A stretch of 39,433 bases of DNA from Candidatus Omnitrophota bacterium (GCA_030693145.1 JAUYBI010000056.1:1-39433), one strand, 5' to 3'. Positions 28,379 through 37,383 are shown, numbered from the stretch's first letter. Translations and numbers: made by a program. Notes: generated from the sequence alone by a model not told the origin.

Positions 28379-31300
28379 GTTTACCGGAATTTGGCGTAAA
28401 GAAGCCGGTTACTAACCTGATGATTTTCTTGGCGATTATTATTATCGCCCTCTATTCCTTAAGCCGCCTGGGGATAGATATGATGCCGGAAATTGAGCCA
28501 CCCTCAATAACCGTAATCTCAACTTATCCCGGCGCCGGAAGCGAGGATGTAGAAGTAAATGTAACCGAGGAGCTGGAAAACCAGTTAGGGACTACTCCGG
28601 GTTTGGAGAAGATTACCTCAAATTCTTCGGAAGGCAGCTCTTTAATTACTCTAAAGTTTGTCTGGGGCACAAATCTTGACGAGGCTTCTAATGATGTCCG
28701 CGACCGCATTGAATTAGCCAAACGATTCTTGCCGAATATTCCGGATGAGATGGACAATCCTTTTATCTTCAAATTTAATACCGCTAATATCCCGATCATT
28801 TATTTTGGTATTACTGCCCAACAGACCTATCCTGACCTTTACGATTTAGTCGACAAAAGGATCGGAGATGCCTTAAGGCAATTACCGGGGGTGGGCACGG
28901 TGCAGATTAACGGCGGCGGCTTGCAGCGCCAGATCAATATCTGGATTGACCGGCAGCGCTTGGAAGGCTATGGATTTTCTGTCCTGGATATAGAAAACAA
29001 ATTAAAACAGGAAAATATTACCCAGCCGGTGGGGAGTTTAAAAACCGGGCTTACCGATTATCTTATCCGCCTTCCCGGGGAATTTGCCCGTCCTGAAGAA
29101 ATTAATCTTTTAATCTTGGGTAAGCGTAATGGGAATCCCGTGTATTTAAAGGATGTCGCCCGGATAGAGGATAGCTTTAAAGAAGTCACCAGCATAGTGC
29201 GTTTTAATAAACAACCGGGAATTATGGTGATGGTTCAAAAACAGAGCGGTACGAACTCCGTAGAAGTTGCCAATAAAGTAAAGAAAAAAATGGCGCAGTT
29301 GATGAAAACTTTACCTCCGGATGTTAAGGTTAATACCATCTTTGACACTTCCCAGGATATTATTAATTCATTGAATTCCTTAAAATTTTCCGTTTGGCTG
29401 GGCATCGTCCTGGTGATTATGGTGGCTTGGTTTTTCTTCAGGTCTTTTGCGCCAAGCTTGATTGTGGCTTTAACCATTCCTTTTTCCCTGTTAATTGCTT
29501 TTATCTATCTATTTTTAAGTAAAGGTACGATTAATACCATCAGCTTATCTTCCTTAGCCATTGCTACCGGGATGGTAGTCGATAACGCGATTGTAATCGT
29601 GGATAATATTTTAAGGAGGCTGGAGAGGGGTAACCGGCCTTCGGAGGCGGCGATCTTTGGAACTTCAGAGATATATCTTGCTGTTGCGGCGTCAACACTA
29701 ACTACGGTAGTAGTTTTTATGCCAATGTTATTTATTCCGGGAGTAGTGGGGATAATTTTCGGAGGCCTGGCGATAATTATTATTGTAACCTTGGCTGCTT
29801 CTTTATTTACGGCGACCACCTTTACTCCTATGCTTTGCGCTCAATGGCTGCGTTTAAATAATAATAAAAATAAAAAATCTGATTTTTTTATTAAATTTTA
29901 CGCGATTTCTGAGAGATGGTTTAGGAGCTGGGAAAATTTTTACAGCCGGGCTTTGGGATATTCCTTAAAACATAAAAAATTAATTTTAATCGGATTTATT
30001 GCTGTTTTTATTCTAAGTTTACTGCTTGTACCGTTTGTGGGCAATGAATTTATGCCGGAGGAGGATTCCGGAGATCTGCGTATTACCATTAATTTACCGA
30101 TTGGAACGCGTATTGAGGAATCCGATAAAGTGGCTAAAAGAATAGAGGAGATTTTAGGTAAATTTGTTCCGGAAGCAAAATATTATTATGCCCGCTGTGG
30201 ACAGGTGACCGGAATTGGCAGAATGATCGGCGGAGCCAGCGGCACGCATATAATTTCCGCGGGAGCAAAACTTGTGGCTAAAGATCAAAGAAAGCGTTCG
30301 GTGAAAGAAGTGGGCCAGGCGGTAAGGAATAAGATTAAGCTCATTCCCGGGGTATTAAGGACGGATATTTCTACCGGAAATCCTCTGGGTAATTTGATTA
30401 TCGGCGCAGGCGGTAAAGCTGTGCAGTTGGAAATAATCGGGAATTCTTTTGCGGACACCAATGCCTTGGCGCGAAAAATAAAAGCAATTATGGAAAAAAT
30501 TCCCGGGGCTGTAGATGTGAGTATTTCGCGGGAAGCTAACAGCCCGGAATTAAAGATTGATGTGGACAGGGAAAAGGCAGCTAGCCTGGGGTTGGATATG
30601 AATACCATCGCCACTACTTTAAAGTCTTTTATCCAGGGGACGACTGCTACAAAATACCGCGAAAACGGCAAGACTTATGATATTTATGTCAGGCTCCAAG
30701 AATCCTCGCGTACAAAGTTAGAGGACATAGAGAATTTAATGATTATGGCGCCGCTGCCGGCGGATAATGCTCCTTTTGTGGGACTGGAGGCTTTAGCCGG
30801 CAGGCAAGGCGTAAAGCGGGCTCAGATTAAGCTAAGCAACATCGCTAAAATTTACGAGGCCAGCGGGCCGGATAGAATTGAGCGTAAGAACCGGGAAAGA
30901 ATGGTCAGGGTTCAGTGTAATGCTTATAAACGGTCTAGCGGAAAGATCGTAGAGGATTTAAACAGCCAAATCAGCAGGCTTGCGTTACCGGCAGGTATTA
31001 CTATAAATATAGGCGGAGAGGCGGAGGAGCAGAAAAAAGCTTTTGGCGACCTGACACTTTTGCTTATTCTGGGTATCGCGCTGGTATATATGGTTATGGC
31101 GGCGCAGTTTGAGTCGTTGCTGGATCCTTTTATTATTATGTTTGCCATACCTTTTACTTTTATCGGCGTGATCTTAAGTTTTGTTTTAACCGGGACTACC
31201 TTAAGTATCAACACTTTCTTAGGGATCGTTATGCTCATGGGTATAGTCGTGAATAATGCCATCGTCTTAGTGAGTTATATTATTATGCTGCGGGCGCGGG

Positions 31301-31536
31301 GATTTTCGATGCAGGAAGCGGTAACTACCGCCGGCAGCAATCGGCTGCGCCCGATACTGATGACTACCATTACGACTATTGCCGGCCTTTTGCCTTTGGC
31401 GCTTTCCCGCGGTGAAGGCTCGGAGGTTTGGCAGCCTTTAGGCATTACCATGATCGGAGGTTTGACGGTTTCTACTTTAGTTACTTTATTATTTGTCCCT
31501 ACGCTTTATGCGGTGTTCCACAGGAAATCAGTTTGA
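28375..31536 (+). CDS. RND-family efflux permease (AcrB-like, HAE1 type)
   Basis: 1053 residues, full length for the family, with 12 expected membrane helices and two large periplasmic loops. Landmarks: MMPEIEPPSITVISTYPGAG after the first helix, the TM4 proton-relay pair in IATGMVVDNAIVIVDNIL, EFMPEEDSGDLRITINLP in the second half, and VMLMGIVVNNAIVLVSYI in TM11-12. It pairs with the adaptor and channel to export hydrophobic compounds, driven by the proton gradient. It is the last gene of the marR-tolC-adaptor-permease operon and is followed by a composite palindromic element that may end transcription. Confidence 0.95.
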   Translation: MSLPEFGVKKPVTNLMIFLAIIIIALYSLSRLGIDMMPEIEPPSITVISTYPGAGSEDVEVNVTEELENQLGTTPGLEKITSNSSEGSSLITLKFVWGTNLDEASNDVRDRIELAKRFLPNIPDEMDNPFIFKFNTANIPIIYFGITAQQTYPDLYDLVDKRIGDALRQLPGVGTVQINGGGLQRQINIWIDRQRLEGYGFSVLDIENKLKQENITQPVGSLKTGLTDYLIRLPGEFARPEEINLLILGKRNGNPVYLKDVARIEDSFKEVTSIVRFNKQPGIMVMVQKQSGTNSVEVANKVKKKMAQLMKTLPPDVKVNTIFDTSQDIINSLNSLKFSVWLGIVLVIMVAWFFFRSFAPSLIVALTIPFSLLIAFIYLFLSKGTINTISLSSLAIATGMVVDNAIVIVDNILRRLERGNRPSEAAIFGTSEIYLAVAASTLTTVVVFMPMLFIPGVVGIIFGGLAIIIIVTLAASLFTATTFTPMLCAQWLRLNNNKNKKSDFFIKFYAISERWFRSWENFYSRALGYSLKHKKLILIGFIAVFILSLLLVPFVGNEFMPEEDSGDLRITINLPIGTRIEESDKVAKRIEEILGKFVPEAKYYYARCGQVTGIGRMIGGASGTHIISAGAKLVAKDQRKRSVKEVGQAVRNKIKLIPGVLRTDISTGNPLGNLIIGAGGKAVQLEIIGNSFADTNALARKIKAIMEKIPGAVDVSISREANSPELKIDVDREKAASLGLDMNTIATTLKSFIQGTTATKYRENGKTYDIYVRLQESSRTKLEDIENLMIMAPLPADNAPFVGLEALAGRQGVKRAQIKLSNIAKIYEASGPDRIERKNRERMVRVQCNAYKRSSGKIVEDLNSQISRLALPAGITINIGGEAEEQKKAFGDLTLLLILGIALVYMVMAAQFESLLDPFIIMFAIPFTFIGVILSFVLTGTTLSINTFLGIVMLMGIVVNNAIVLVSYIIMLRARGFSMQEAVTTAGSNRLRPILMTTITTIAGLLPLALSRGEGSEVWQPLGITMIGGLTVSTLVTLLFVPTLYAVFHRKSV

Positions 31537-31541
31537 AACAT

Positions 31542-31621
31542 GGGAACGGTTCTATTTTTTATCCAAAGAGTAGCTGACGTTTAAACCTCCCCTACTGTAA
31601 TGAAAAAATAGAACCGTCCTC
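31542..31621. repeat. Composite palindromic element with chimeric inner stem
   Basis: Outer arms GGGAACGGTTCTATTTTTT (31542-31560) and AAAAAATAGAACCGTCCTC (31603-31621). The inner segment 31570-31595 is GTAGCTGACG, TTTAAA, CCTCCCCTAC. Its left half matches the 33545 element and its right half resembles the 34631 element, so the inner stem no longer pairs well. Confidence 0.85.
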
Positions 31622-31682
31622 TGGTTTTATCTTTACTTTTAAGGTATACTTTAATACAGGGTAGATATAACCAGGAGAGACG

Positions 31683-32054
31683 ATGAAATTAACGCGTAGA
31701 GGGTTTTCATTAATTGAAACGATGCTTAGTGTTTCAATTCTATTAGTTGTGATTATCGCGGCCATGCTGGCGATTACCAATGTTATGTTTCTAAATGAAT
31801 CCAGCAGAAACCTGGTTACCGCGTCCAATGACGCGCAATATGTGCTGGAACAGATAAAAACAAAAAGTTTTAGCGATATTCCAGGCTTTGTTGGGGGCTA
31901 TCCTTCCGGTGAATTCAATAACTTACCGCAAGAAAATGTCAGTTTCCCGAATCCCGTATATACCGCGAATTTAGATACCATAACCGTTCAGATTAGCTGG
32001 AGTGAGAGAGATGCCACGAGAACATTTTCGATTACTACCTGTTTTGCGCAATAA
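31683..32054 (+). CDS. Type IV pilin-like protein (PilV/pseudopilin type)
   Basis: 123 residues with a class III prepilin signal: RRGFSLIETMLSVSILLVVI, with cleavage before Phe8 and Glu5 of the mature protein present. A short globular part without cysteine pairs follows. It has a GGAGAG ribosome binding site. It is first of three overlapping genes with pilin-type openings, the usual minor-pilin arrangement (pilV-pilW-pilX order) that primes pilus or type II secretion pseudopilus assembly at the inner membrane. Confidence 0.82.
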   Translation: MKLTRRGFSLIETMLSVSILLVVIIAAMLAITNVMFLNESSRNLVTASNDAQYVLEQIKTKSFSDIPGFVGGYPSGEFNNLPQENVSFPNPVYTANLDTITVQISWSERDATRTFSITTCFAQ

Positions 32055-32607
32055 GCTCAGGGGCTTTAGTTTGGTAGAAGTGCTCCTGGTTGTCGTTATC
32101 TTAAGCGTGATTATTGGGGTATGCCTTTACGCCCTGAACGCGGCGCAGGTTGCATTTAATTTAACTTTGGCCCAGAGAAACCTTCAGTCAGAAGTAGGGC
32201 GGACAATCGGCTGGATAGTAAAAGATACCCGCCAGGCGGTTAGTTGGGATATAGCCGACAATAATCCTACTCCGGATTATATTAAATTTAGGCAGGTTAC
32301 CGGATGGGATACCGTTAATAATACTTTTTCATTAAGCAGTAATCATATAGAATATACTTATAATGCCGTTGCCCATACAATCACCCGCAGGGATATCGGC
32401 GGTACCACCAGAGAATGGATTCTGAATAATGTATTCGCTTCGCCTTTTTTTACCATTGATTCTTCCGGGGGTATTGTTGCATTGAATGCGGTCGATTTAC
32501 GTACTAGCAAACAGTTAGTGATTACTATTTTCGGCCAAAGCAGTGTGCTAAATTTACCGGATACAACTTATAGTTTAACCGAAAGGGTGCAGATAAGAAA
32601 TGGCTAA
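32011..32607 (+). CDS. Prepilin-like protein (PilW/PulJ type)
   Basis: ATG 32011 is preferred over GTG 32002. 198 residues. A longer leader of about 20 residues precedes the prepilin motif LRGFSLVEVLLVVVILSVII, giving cleavage before Phe and a Glu at mature position 5. The soluble part (RNLQSEVGRTIGWIVKDTRQ, then HIEYTYNAVAHTITR and TKTREW-like strand pattern) is typical of PulJ/PilW minor pilins. It overlaps the preceding gene by 44 bases and the following one by eight, so the three are translated as a unit. Confidence 0.82.
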   Translation: MPREHFRLLPVLRNKLRGFSLVEVLLVVVILSVIIGVCLYALNAAQVAFNLTLAQRNLQSEVGRTIGWIVKDTRQAVSWDIADNNPTPDYIKFRQVTGWDTVNNTFSLSSNHIEYTYNAVAHTITRRDIGGTTREWILNNVFASPFFTIDSSGGIVALNAVDLRTSKQLVITIFGQSSVLNLPDTTYSLTERVQIRNG

Positions 32608-33490
32608 TAATCGAGGCGTAGTTTTAGTTTTTTCACTGCTATTAACTCTGATTTTATCTTCTGTGCTGGGGGCGTTGTATCTTAGCGTTACCAGCGAAAA
32701 CCAGCAGGTTAACCAAAACGTAAATTCCACGCGTGCTTTTTGGCTGGCGGAAGCGGGGATTGCTACCGTGAAAGCTAATCCGGGGCTTGGGGCGGTAAGC
32801 GGCAATCTTGGAGGCTCTAATTATACTTATAATGTGCCTGCGCCTCAGGTTGTACCGGGTACGAATAATGTATATTGGATTGTAAATTCTACAGGTACTG
32901 TTAACTTGCCGAGCGGTTCTAGCGTAAGCAGGACGTTGACGGCTACCATAAAAACAGCGGGCGCGGATTCTTCCAAGTTTCCCTATGCCATAGACACAAC
33001 TGCCGAACTGGAAATTAAGGGCAACGCTGTTACTATAAATGGCACTCCAAAACAAAGTGATAATACCATTAATTTTACCAACATGTTTGGTATTTCAAAA
33101 ACAACGATGGAGGCTAGCGCAAATCATCTTTATACCAATAGTAATTTTAGCGCGCCGGTTGACGGCATAACTTGGGTAAATGTGGCTTCAGGCGGTACTC
33201 TGAATATATCCGGCAATCTTACCGGAAGCGGTATTTTGGTTATAAACGGCAATGCGAAGTTTTCCGGCACAGTGGTATTTAACGGTATAATTTACGTTAT
33301 AGGCACATTGACGATGACAGGTAATGTGACCACTAACGGCAGCATTGTTGCCGAGAGCTCTGCAGAAGCAGATACTACCTTAACCGGGAGTGTTACCATA
33401 AACTTTAATCTTCTCCAGATAGAGAATGCGTTGGCTAATGTAGAGTTTTTAAACAAGCAGATAGTCGCCTGGCGGGAGCAACAAGTTTAG
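32600..33490 (+). CDS. PilX-like protein with beta-helix-type C-terminal domain
   Basis: 296 residues. The N-terminal hydrophobic helix (NNRGVVLVFSLLLTLILSSV) and the nearby SENQQVNQNVNSTRAFWLAE are typical of PilX/GspK-type minor pilins, which lack the canonical Gly-Phe-x-x-x-Glu motif. Residues 140-270 form a repeated short-strand pattern (NISGNLTGSGILVINGNAKF, SGTVVFNGIIYVIGTLTM), suggesting a right-handed beta-helix or bactofilin-like domain. The protein ends with a WREQ tail. It probably caps the minor pilin complex made by the two genes upstream; the ligand or adhesion role of the beta-helix is unknown. Confidence 0.75.
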   Translation: MANNRGVVLVFSLLLTLILSSVLGALYLSVTSENQQVNQNVNSTRAFWLAEAGIATVKANPGLGAVSGNLGGSNYTYNVPAPQVVPGTNNVYWIVNSTGTVNLPSGSSVSRTLTATIKTAGADSSKFPYAIDTTAELEIKGNAVTINGTPKQSDNTINFTNMFGISKTTMEASANHLYTNSNFSAPVDGITWVNVASGGTLNISGNLTGSGILVINGNAKFSGTVVFNGIIYVIGTLTMTGNVTTNGSIVAESSAEADTTLTGSVTINFNLLQIENALANVEFLNKQIVAWREQQV

Positions 33491-33606
33491 AATAAAGGGA
33501 CCGTTTTAGAATAAAGGGACCGTTTCTATTTTTTATTATGACTCAGTAGCTGACGTTTAAACGTCAGCTACTCTTTAGATAAAAAATAGAAACGGCCCCT
33601 TTATTC
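33490..33606. repeat. Composite palindromic element with duplicated left edge
   Basis: Outer arms at 33509-33536 (GAATAAAGGGACCGTTTC...) and 33579-33606 are 28 bases with one mismatch. The inner perfect 28-bp palindrome is 33545-33572, half-site AGTAGCTGACGTTT. The first 19 bases of the left arm are tandemly duplicated at 33490-33508. It overlaps the stop of the pilX-like gene. Confidence 0.9.
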
Positions 33607-33683
33607 TTGACAATAAAACAGTTATGTTATAGGATGTCATAGCGACGAGAATTAAGAAGCGGGGGATCAACCAGGGGGGTCAG

Positions 33684-34346
33684 ATGAACATATTCGTAGG
33701 TAATTTATCTTTTGAAGCCAAGGAAATAGATGTGCAGAGGGCTTTTATGGCTTTTGGCGTAGTTACTTCGGTGGCGATTGTGATGGAGAAAAAAGGCAAA
33801 AAATCCCGGGGGTTTGGGTTTGTCGAGATGCCTGATGAGCAGGAGGCGCTGGCGGCGATTGCTCAGCTGCAGGGCAAAGAAATATTGGGCAGGCCGCTTA
33901 ATGTTACCTCTGCTGTATCGAAGGGGCCAAAAAGTGAACCTAGCGGCAAAAGAAATAAGCATTCAGCGACAGTTGCTTCCAGGCTTGATCCTTCTTTTAA
34001 GCGGACAGGAAAATATAAAGAAGGCAGGCGTTCGCTGAGTTATGTCAAACAAAGAACGGATGCCGGAATTACTGCCCCGGTTCCTGAACGTAGATATAAA
34101 TCTAATCCTATGCGTTGGCTCAAGAAGCCAAGAACGCAAGCACGTTTCGCGAAACCTGAAGGTGAGCTTAAGCCCTGGAAGCGGCCTCAAACTGAATCCA
34201 AGCCATGGAAAAAACCTGAAAGCGCCGCCGCACCCAGGCCTTGGAAAAAGTCTGCCAGCGCGGCTAAGCCTTGGCGTAAAAGCAGCGCTGATCGTCAGCA
34301 ATCCGGATTCAAAAAACCTAGCCGCTTTAGCAAGTCCTATAAATGA
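33684..34346 (+). CDS. RRM-domain RNA-binding protein with basic PWKKP-repeat tail
   Basis: 220 residues. A single RNA recognition motif covers residues 1-78, with RNP2 IFVGNLSF and RNP1 KSRGFGFVEM, both with the aromatic residues that stack on RNA. The remaining 140 residues are basic and disordered, with a degenerate repeat KPWKKP (near 163-200) and R/K/S-rich ends, likely giving non-specific RNA contacts. Bacterial RRM proteins of this type act as RNA chaperones, often cold-induced. The stop overlaps the ATG of the Smr-like gene (ATGA), so the two are coupled. A GGGGGG-type ribosome site precedes the start. Confidence 0.88.
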   Translation: MNIFVGNLSFEAKEIDVQRAFMAFGVVTSVAIVMEKKGKKSRGFGFVEMPDEQEALAAIAQLQGKEILGRPLNVTSAVSKGPKSEPSGKRNKHSATVASRLDPSFKRTGKYKEGRRSLSYVKQRTDAGITAPVPERRYKSNPMRWLKKPRTQARFAKPEGELKPWKRPQTESKPWKKPESAAAPRPWKKSASAAKPWRKSSADRQQSGFKKPSRFSKSYK

Positions 34347-34588
34347 AATTAAAACTTAATCTTTTTCCGGTAGTCCCGGATATGGAAGACAAGATTGCCT
34401 CTATCCTGCAGGAGGCGGTAGATGGCCGCGCCAGTATCGTGGAGATTGCTTACGGAACCGCCGCGGAAAGCGTAAAGAAGCGCATCCTTAACTTTTTAAA
34501 CAAAAAAGAGAACCGCCGGCTTTATTCCAGATTAGAGAAAACCGATAAAGGTTGGGGAAGAATTTACCTGCATTTCAGATGGAAATGA
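34343..34588 (+). CDS. Smr-like domain small protein
   Basis: 81 residues. The pattern ASIVEIAYGTAAESVKKRIL followed by NRRLYSRLEKTDKGWGRIYL resembles the second half of the Smr domain (the small MutS-related fold with a GxG-like turn and C-terminal strand). The first part of the domain is short. Smr proteins cleave branched DNA or, in ribosome rescue (SmrB-type), mRNA. Translational coupling to an RRM protein makes an RNA role attractive, but this is inference. Family call is moderate. Confidence 0.6.
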   Translation: MKLKLNLFPVVPDMEDKIASILQEAVDGRASIVEIAYGTAAESVKKRILNFLNKKENRRLYSRLEKTDKGWGRIYLHFRWK

Positions 34589-34593
34589 GTAAA

Positions 34594-34696
34594 TCAAGGG
34601 GGCGGTTCTATTTTTTAGAATTATAAGAAAAGTAGCGGAGGTTTAAACCTCCGCTACTAAGACATCTGTATGAAAAAAATAGAACCGTCACCTTGA
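34594..34696. repeat. Composite palindromic element before glgP
   Basis: Outer arms TCAAGGGGGCGGTTC... (34594-34616) and its complement (34674-34696) have two mismatches. The inner perfect 28-bp palindrome is 34631-34658, half-site AGTAGCGGAGGTTT. It ends 10 bases before the glgP start, so it occupies the 5' untranslated region. Confidence 0.9.
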
Positions 34697-34706
34697 ATCT
34701 AAACTT

Positions 34707-36716
34707 ATGGAAAAAAATAATCTCATTGACGAATTTTACGCATTAGTGCAGGTTGATGACGCCGACGGCCATTACGCTCAGGATATAAAAGACAGCGATT
34801 ATTTTGGCATGCCGCTTAAGGCGATTGTTAAAGCGGAAAAAAGATTGCGCTTAAAATCAGAGCGCTGTATTGCTTATTTTTCGATGGAGTATGGCTTAGC
34901 CACCAGCTGTTACAATAAATTATCCAGCCAATTACCCCTTAATCCTTCTAACCGGGTTCCGGAAAACGCGGTTTTTTCAAATTTTCGCGTGGCGGATTAT
35001 TTCTTTGCTTTGCACCAGGATAATATTATTGACCTGCCGATTTACAGCGGAGGCTTAGGTGTTTTAGCGGGGGATACGGTGAAGACCATGGCGGACTATA
35101 AGCTTCCGGTGGCGGCCATCGGGATACTTTGGAGCTCAGGCTATTTTAGGCAGAAGTTCTGGTTTAAATATGGCCAGGCTCCCGAAAAAATGCGCTGGGA
35201 TCCGCATACCTACCCGGGGTTAATCCCTTTAAAAAACAGAATTAAGATTTCCCTTAAATCTGAAGATGTTTACTTGAGATTGTGGAAATATTATGTTTAT
35301 AGCCAGGCTCTGGATGCGGTTGTGCCTTTGATCTTGTTAGATTCTAATATCGAACCGAATAGCCAGAACGCCAGGAATTTAACGGATCAGCTTTACCGCA
35401 GTGACAATATATTCCTAAAGTTATTACAGAGGGTGATGCTGGGTTTCGGAGGAGTAAGCGCCCTAAAGGATTTAGGTTATCATATCGACACTTATCATCT
35501 GAATGAAGGGCATGCGGTTTTTGCTTTTATTGCCCAGGCCAGAGGCATGAGTAAAGATGAATTGGAAAACTTAAAAAGCAAATTTGTTTACACCTGCCAT
35601 ACTCCGGTTGAGGCCGGCCATGACCGGTTCTCTTTTGAGGATTTGAATAAAGTGCTTAAGCCGGAAGACACCGAGATTATCGAAAAATTCGGGAAAGAAC
35701 GTTCAGGGGCGGCTAATCTTACGTTGCTTTCGATGAACATTTCTTCGGCGATAAACGCGGTTTCTCACAGCCATCAGAAAGTAATGCATATTCAATTTCC
35801 GGATTATAAAGATCAAATACAATATGTGACTAACGGCGTGCACGCGTATACCTGGATGTCGCGGGGATTCCAGGAGCTTTTTAATAAATTTCCGGCAACC
35901 TTTCCTGATTTTAAAAGCAATCCGATGATCTTATCCCGGGCCACAGAACTTAAGGCGGATGCTGATTTTCGCGCGCGGTTATGGCAGGCGCATCAATCCA
36001 ATAAAACTGATTTGTGTAAATTCTTAGAGAAGTGGAAGCTGGATAAAAATATCTTTACTATCTGTTGGGCCAGGAGAATGGCGGCGTATAAGCGGCCGAG
36101 CCTTATTTTGTATGATATTAGCAGGTTAGCGCGGATTGCCGATAAAATCGGGCCTTTGCAGATTATTTTGGCCGGTAAGGCGCATCCGAATGATAATTTA
36201 GGCTTTACTTATATTAATGAGATGTTGGACAAAGTGGATAAGTTAAATGTAGATTACGATAAATTAAAAATTATTGTGCTGGAGAATTATGATATCTTTT
36301 TGGGTAAGTTACTTAGTTCCAGCGTTGATGTTTGGCTGAATAATCCTCTGCCGCCCTTTGAGGCTTCGGGGACCAGCGGAATGAAAGCGATCTTAAATGG
36401 AGTTTTACAGATGAGCACAGTTGATGGCTGGGTAGCTGAGGCAACGGACAGAAAGATGGGCGCTTTTTTTGGATATAAGAATAGCGAAGGCAGTGTAGGC
36501 AATGAATCGGATTTACATATGCCTGATGATTCCGAAGAGTTGTATCGCGCCCTGGAGGGGATGGTTAGCCTATATTATAAAACCAATAGCCGGGGGAAAG
36601 TTGATATTAACTCCGGTTGGATAGATATGATGATTGAGTGTGTTTGTGTTGCTGGGCAGTTTAACACCTATCGCATGGTTGATGAATATAAGCAGAAAAT
36701 CTGGAAGATTGCTTAG
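34707..36716 (+). CDS. glgP: Alpha-glucan (glycogen) phosphorylase, GT35
   Basis: 669 residues, at the short end of the family. It releases glucose 1-phosphate from glycogen or maltodextrin using pyridoxal phosphate. Landmarks: AYFSMEYGLA near the N-terminus, LPIYSGGLGVLAGDTVKTMA (substrate site), HLNEGHAVFAF (catalytic region), ARRMAAYKRPSLI (phosphate site) and the pyridoxal-phosphate lysine segment EASGTSGMKAILNG with STVDGWVAEA. It belongs to the short bacterial/archaeal subfamily without the N-terminal regulatory region of animal enzymes. The gene stands alone, between two palindromic elements. Confidence 0.93.
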   Translation: MEKNNLIDEFYALVQVDDADGHYAQDIKDSDYFGMPLKAIVKAEKRLRLKSERCIAYFSMEYGLATSCYNKLSSQLPLNPSNRVPENAVFSNFRVADYFFALHQDNIIDLPIYSGGLGVLAGDTVKTMADYKLPVAAIGILWSSGYFRQKFWFKYGQAPEKMRWDPHTYPGLIPLKNRIKISLKSEDVYLRLWKYYVYSQALDAVVPLILLDSNIEPNSQNARNLTDQLYRSDNIFLKLLQRVMLGFGGVSALKDLGYHIDTYHLNEGHAVFAFIAQARGMSKDELENLKSKFVYTCHTPVEAGHDRFSFEDLNKVLKPEDTEIIEKFGKERSGAANLTLLSMNISSAINAVSHSHQKVMHIQFPDYKDQIQYVTNGVHAYTWMSRGFQELFNKFPATFPDFKSNPMILSRATELKADADFRARLWQAHQSNKTDLCKFLEKWKLDKNIFTICWARRMAAYKRPSLILYDISRLARIADKIGPLQIILAGKAHPNDNLGFTYINEMLDKVDKLNVDYDKLKIIVLENYDIFLGKLLSSSVDVWLNNPLPPFEASGTSGMKAILNGVLQMSTVDGWVAEATDRKMGAFFGYKNSEGSVGNESDLHMPDDSEELYRALEGMVSLYYKTNSRGKVDINSGWIDMMIECVCVAGQFNTYRMVDEYKQKIWKIA

Positions 36717-36769
36717 GGCCTGCCTTGACTGCCGTCAGGCAGGCGACAGGCAGGAACTTCCCCTATAGC

Positions 36770-36819
36770 TTATTAACAATAGTAGGGTGGGTTTAAACCC
36801 ACCCTACTATTGTTAATAA
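36770..36819. repeat. 50-bp perfect palindrome after glgP
   Basis: A perfect dyad of 25-base arms centred on TTTAAA (36792-36797). The inner half-site is AGTAGGGTGGGTTT, extended outward by an AT-rich TTATTAACAAT arm. It lacks the GGGGACGG outer arms. It lies 53 bases after the glgP stop and could terminate transcription in both directions. A GC-rich stretch with CAGGCAGGCGACAGGCAGG at 36737 is a separate small repeat. Confidence 0.9.
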
Positions 36820-36856
36820 AAGTCAGCAGAGTTTATTGCAATGTCGAGGAGAAGCC

Positions 36857-37261
36857 ATGGAAGATAAGCATAGTGATCAAAACCGCCGCAAGTCTGAACG
36901 TTTGGACACGGCATTTACCCTGATCTATAGGGTAGAGAAGCCGTTGGCTTTACGCATCCAGTTGGGTTTTGCTGTTGATATTGACGCATTAATGCTTAAT
37001 TTAAGCGATTTGGGCATGGCCATTATTACCAAGCATGACCTTCCCGCGGGGACACAGCTATTCATTAAATTTAATATTATTGATTTATGTTTACAGGGTG
37101 ATGAGCGCTGGCGGCATATGGAGATGGCCGGCGAGATCGTTTCTAATACTCTCCTGCCGGATGCAAGCCATAGAATAGGCATACGGTTTGAGAGGATTTC
37201 AGATGCCGACAGGCTGGCCATAAGTAATTTTGTAAAGCGTAATAAGCTGCTCCCCGCTTAA
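36857..37261 (+). CDS. PilZ domain protein
   Basis: ATG 36857 is chosen because AGGAGA (36844-36849) precedes it. 134 residues forming essentially one PilZ domain: RRKSERLDTAFTLIYRVE holds the RxxxR c-di-GMP motif, NLSDLGMAIITKHDLPAGT stands for the (D/N)xSxxG motif, and HRIGIRFERISDADR is the closing strand. It should bind cyclic di-GMP and act by protein contact. It is not in an obvious operon. Confidence 0.85.
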   Translation: MEDKHSDQNRRKSERLDTAFTLIYRVEKPLALRIQLGFAVDIDALMLNLSDLGMAIITKHDLPAGTQLFIKFNIIDLCLQGDERWRHMEMAGEIVSNTLLPDASHRIGIRFERISDADRLAISNFVKRNKLLPA

Positions 37262-37383
37262 CCGTTATTTGAATCAATCAATTCTTCTTCTTATATTTTT
37301 ATTGTCTTCTCATTAGAATCCGTGTATAATCTTTATTTAAGGCTGGTTTAATAAGCTTTATTTTCAATAACTTATGTATTCGC

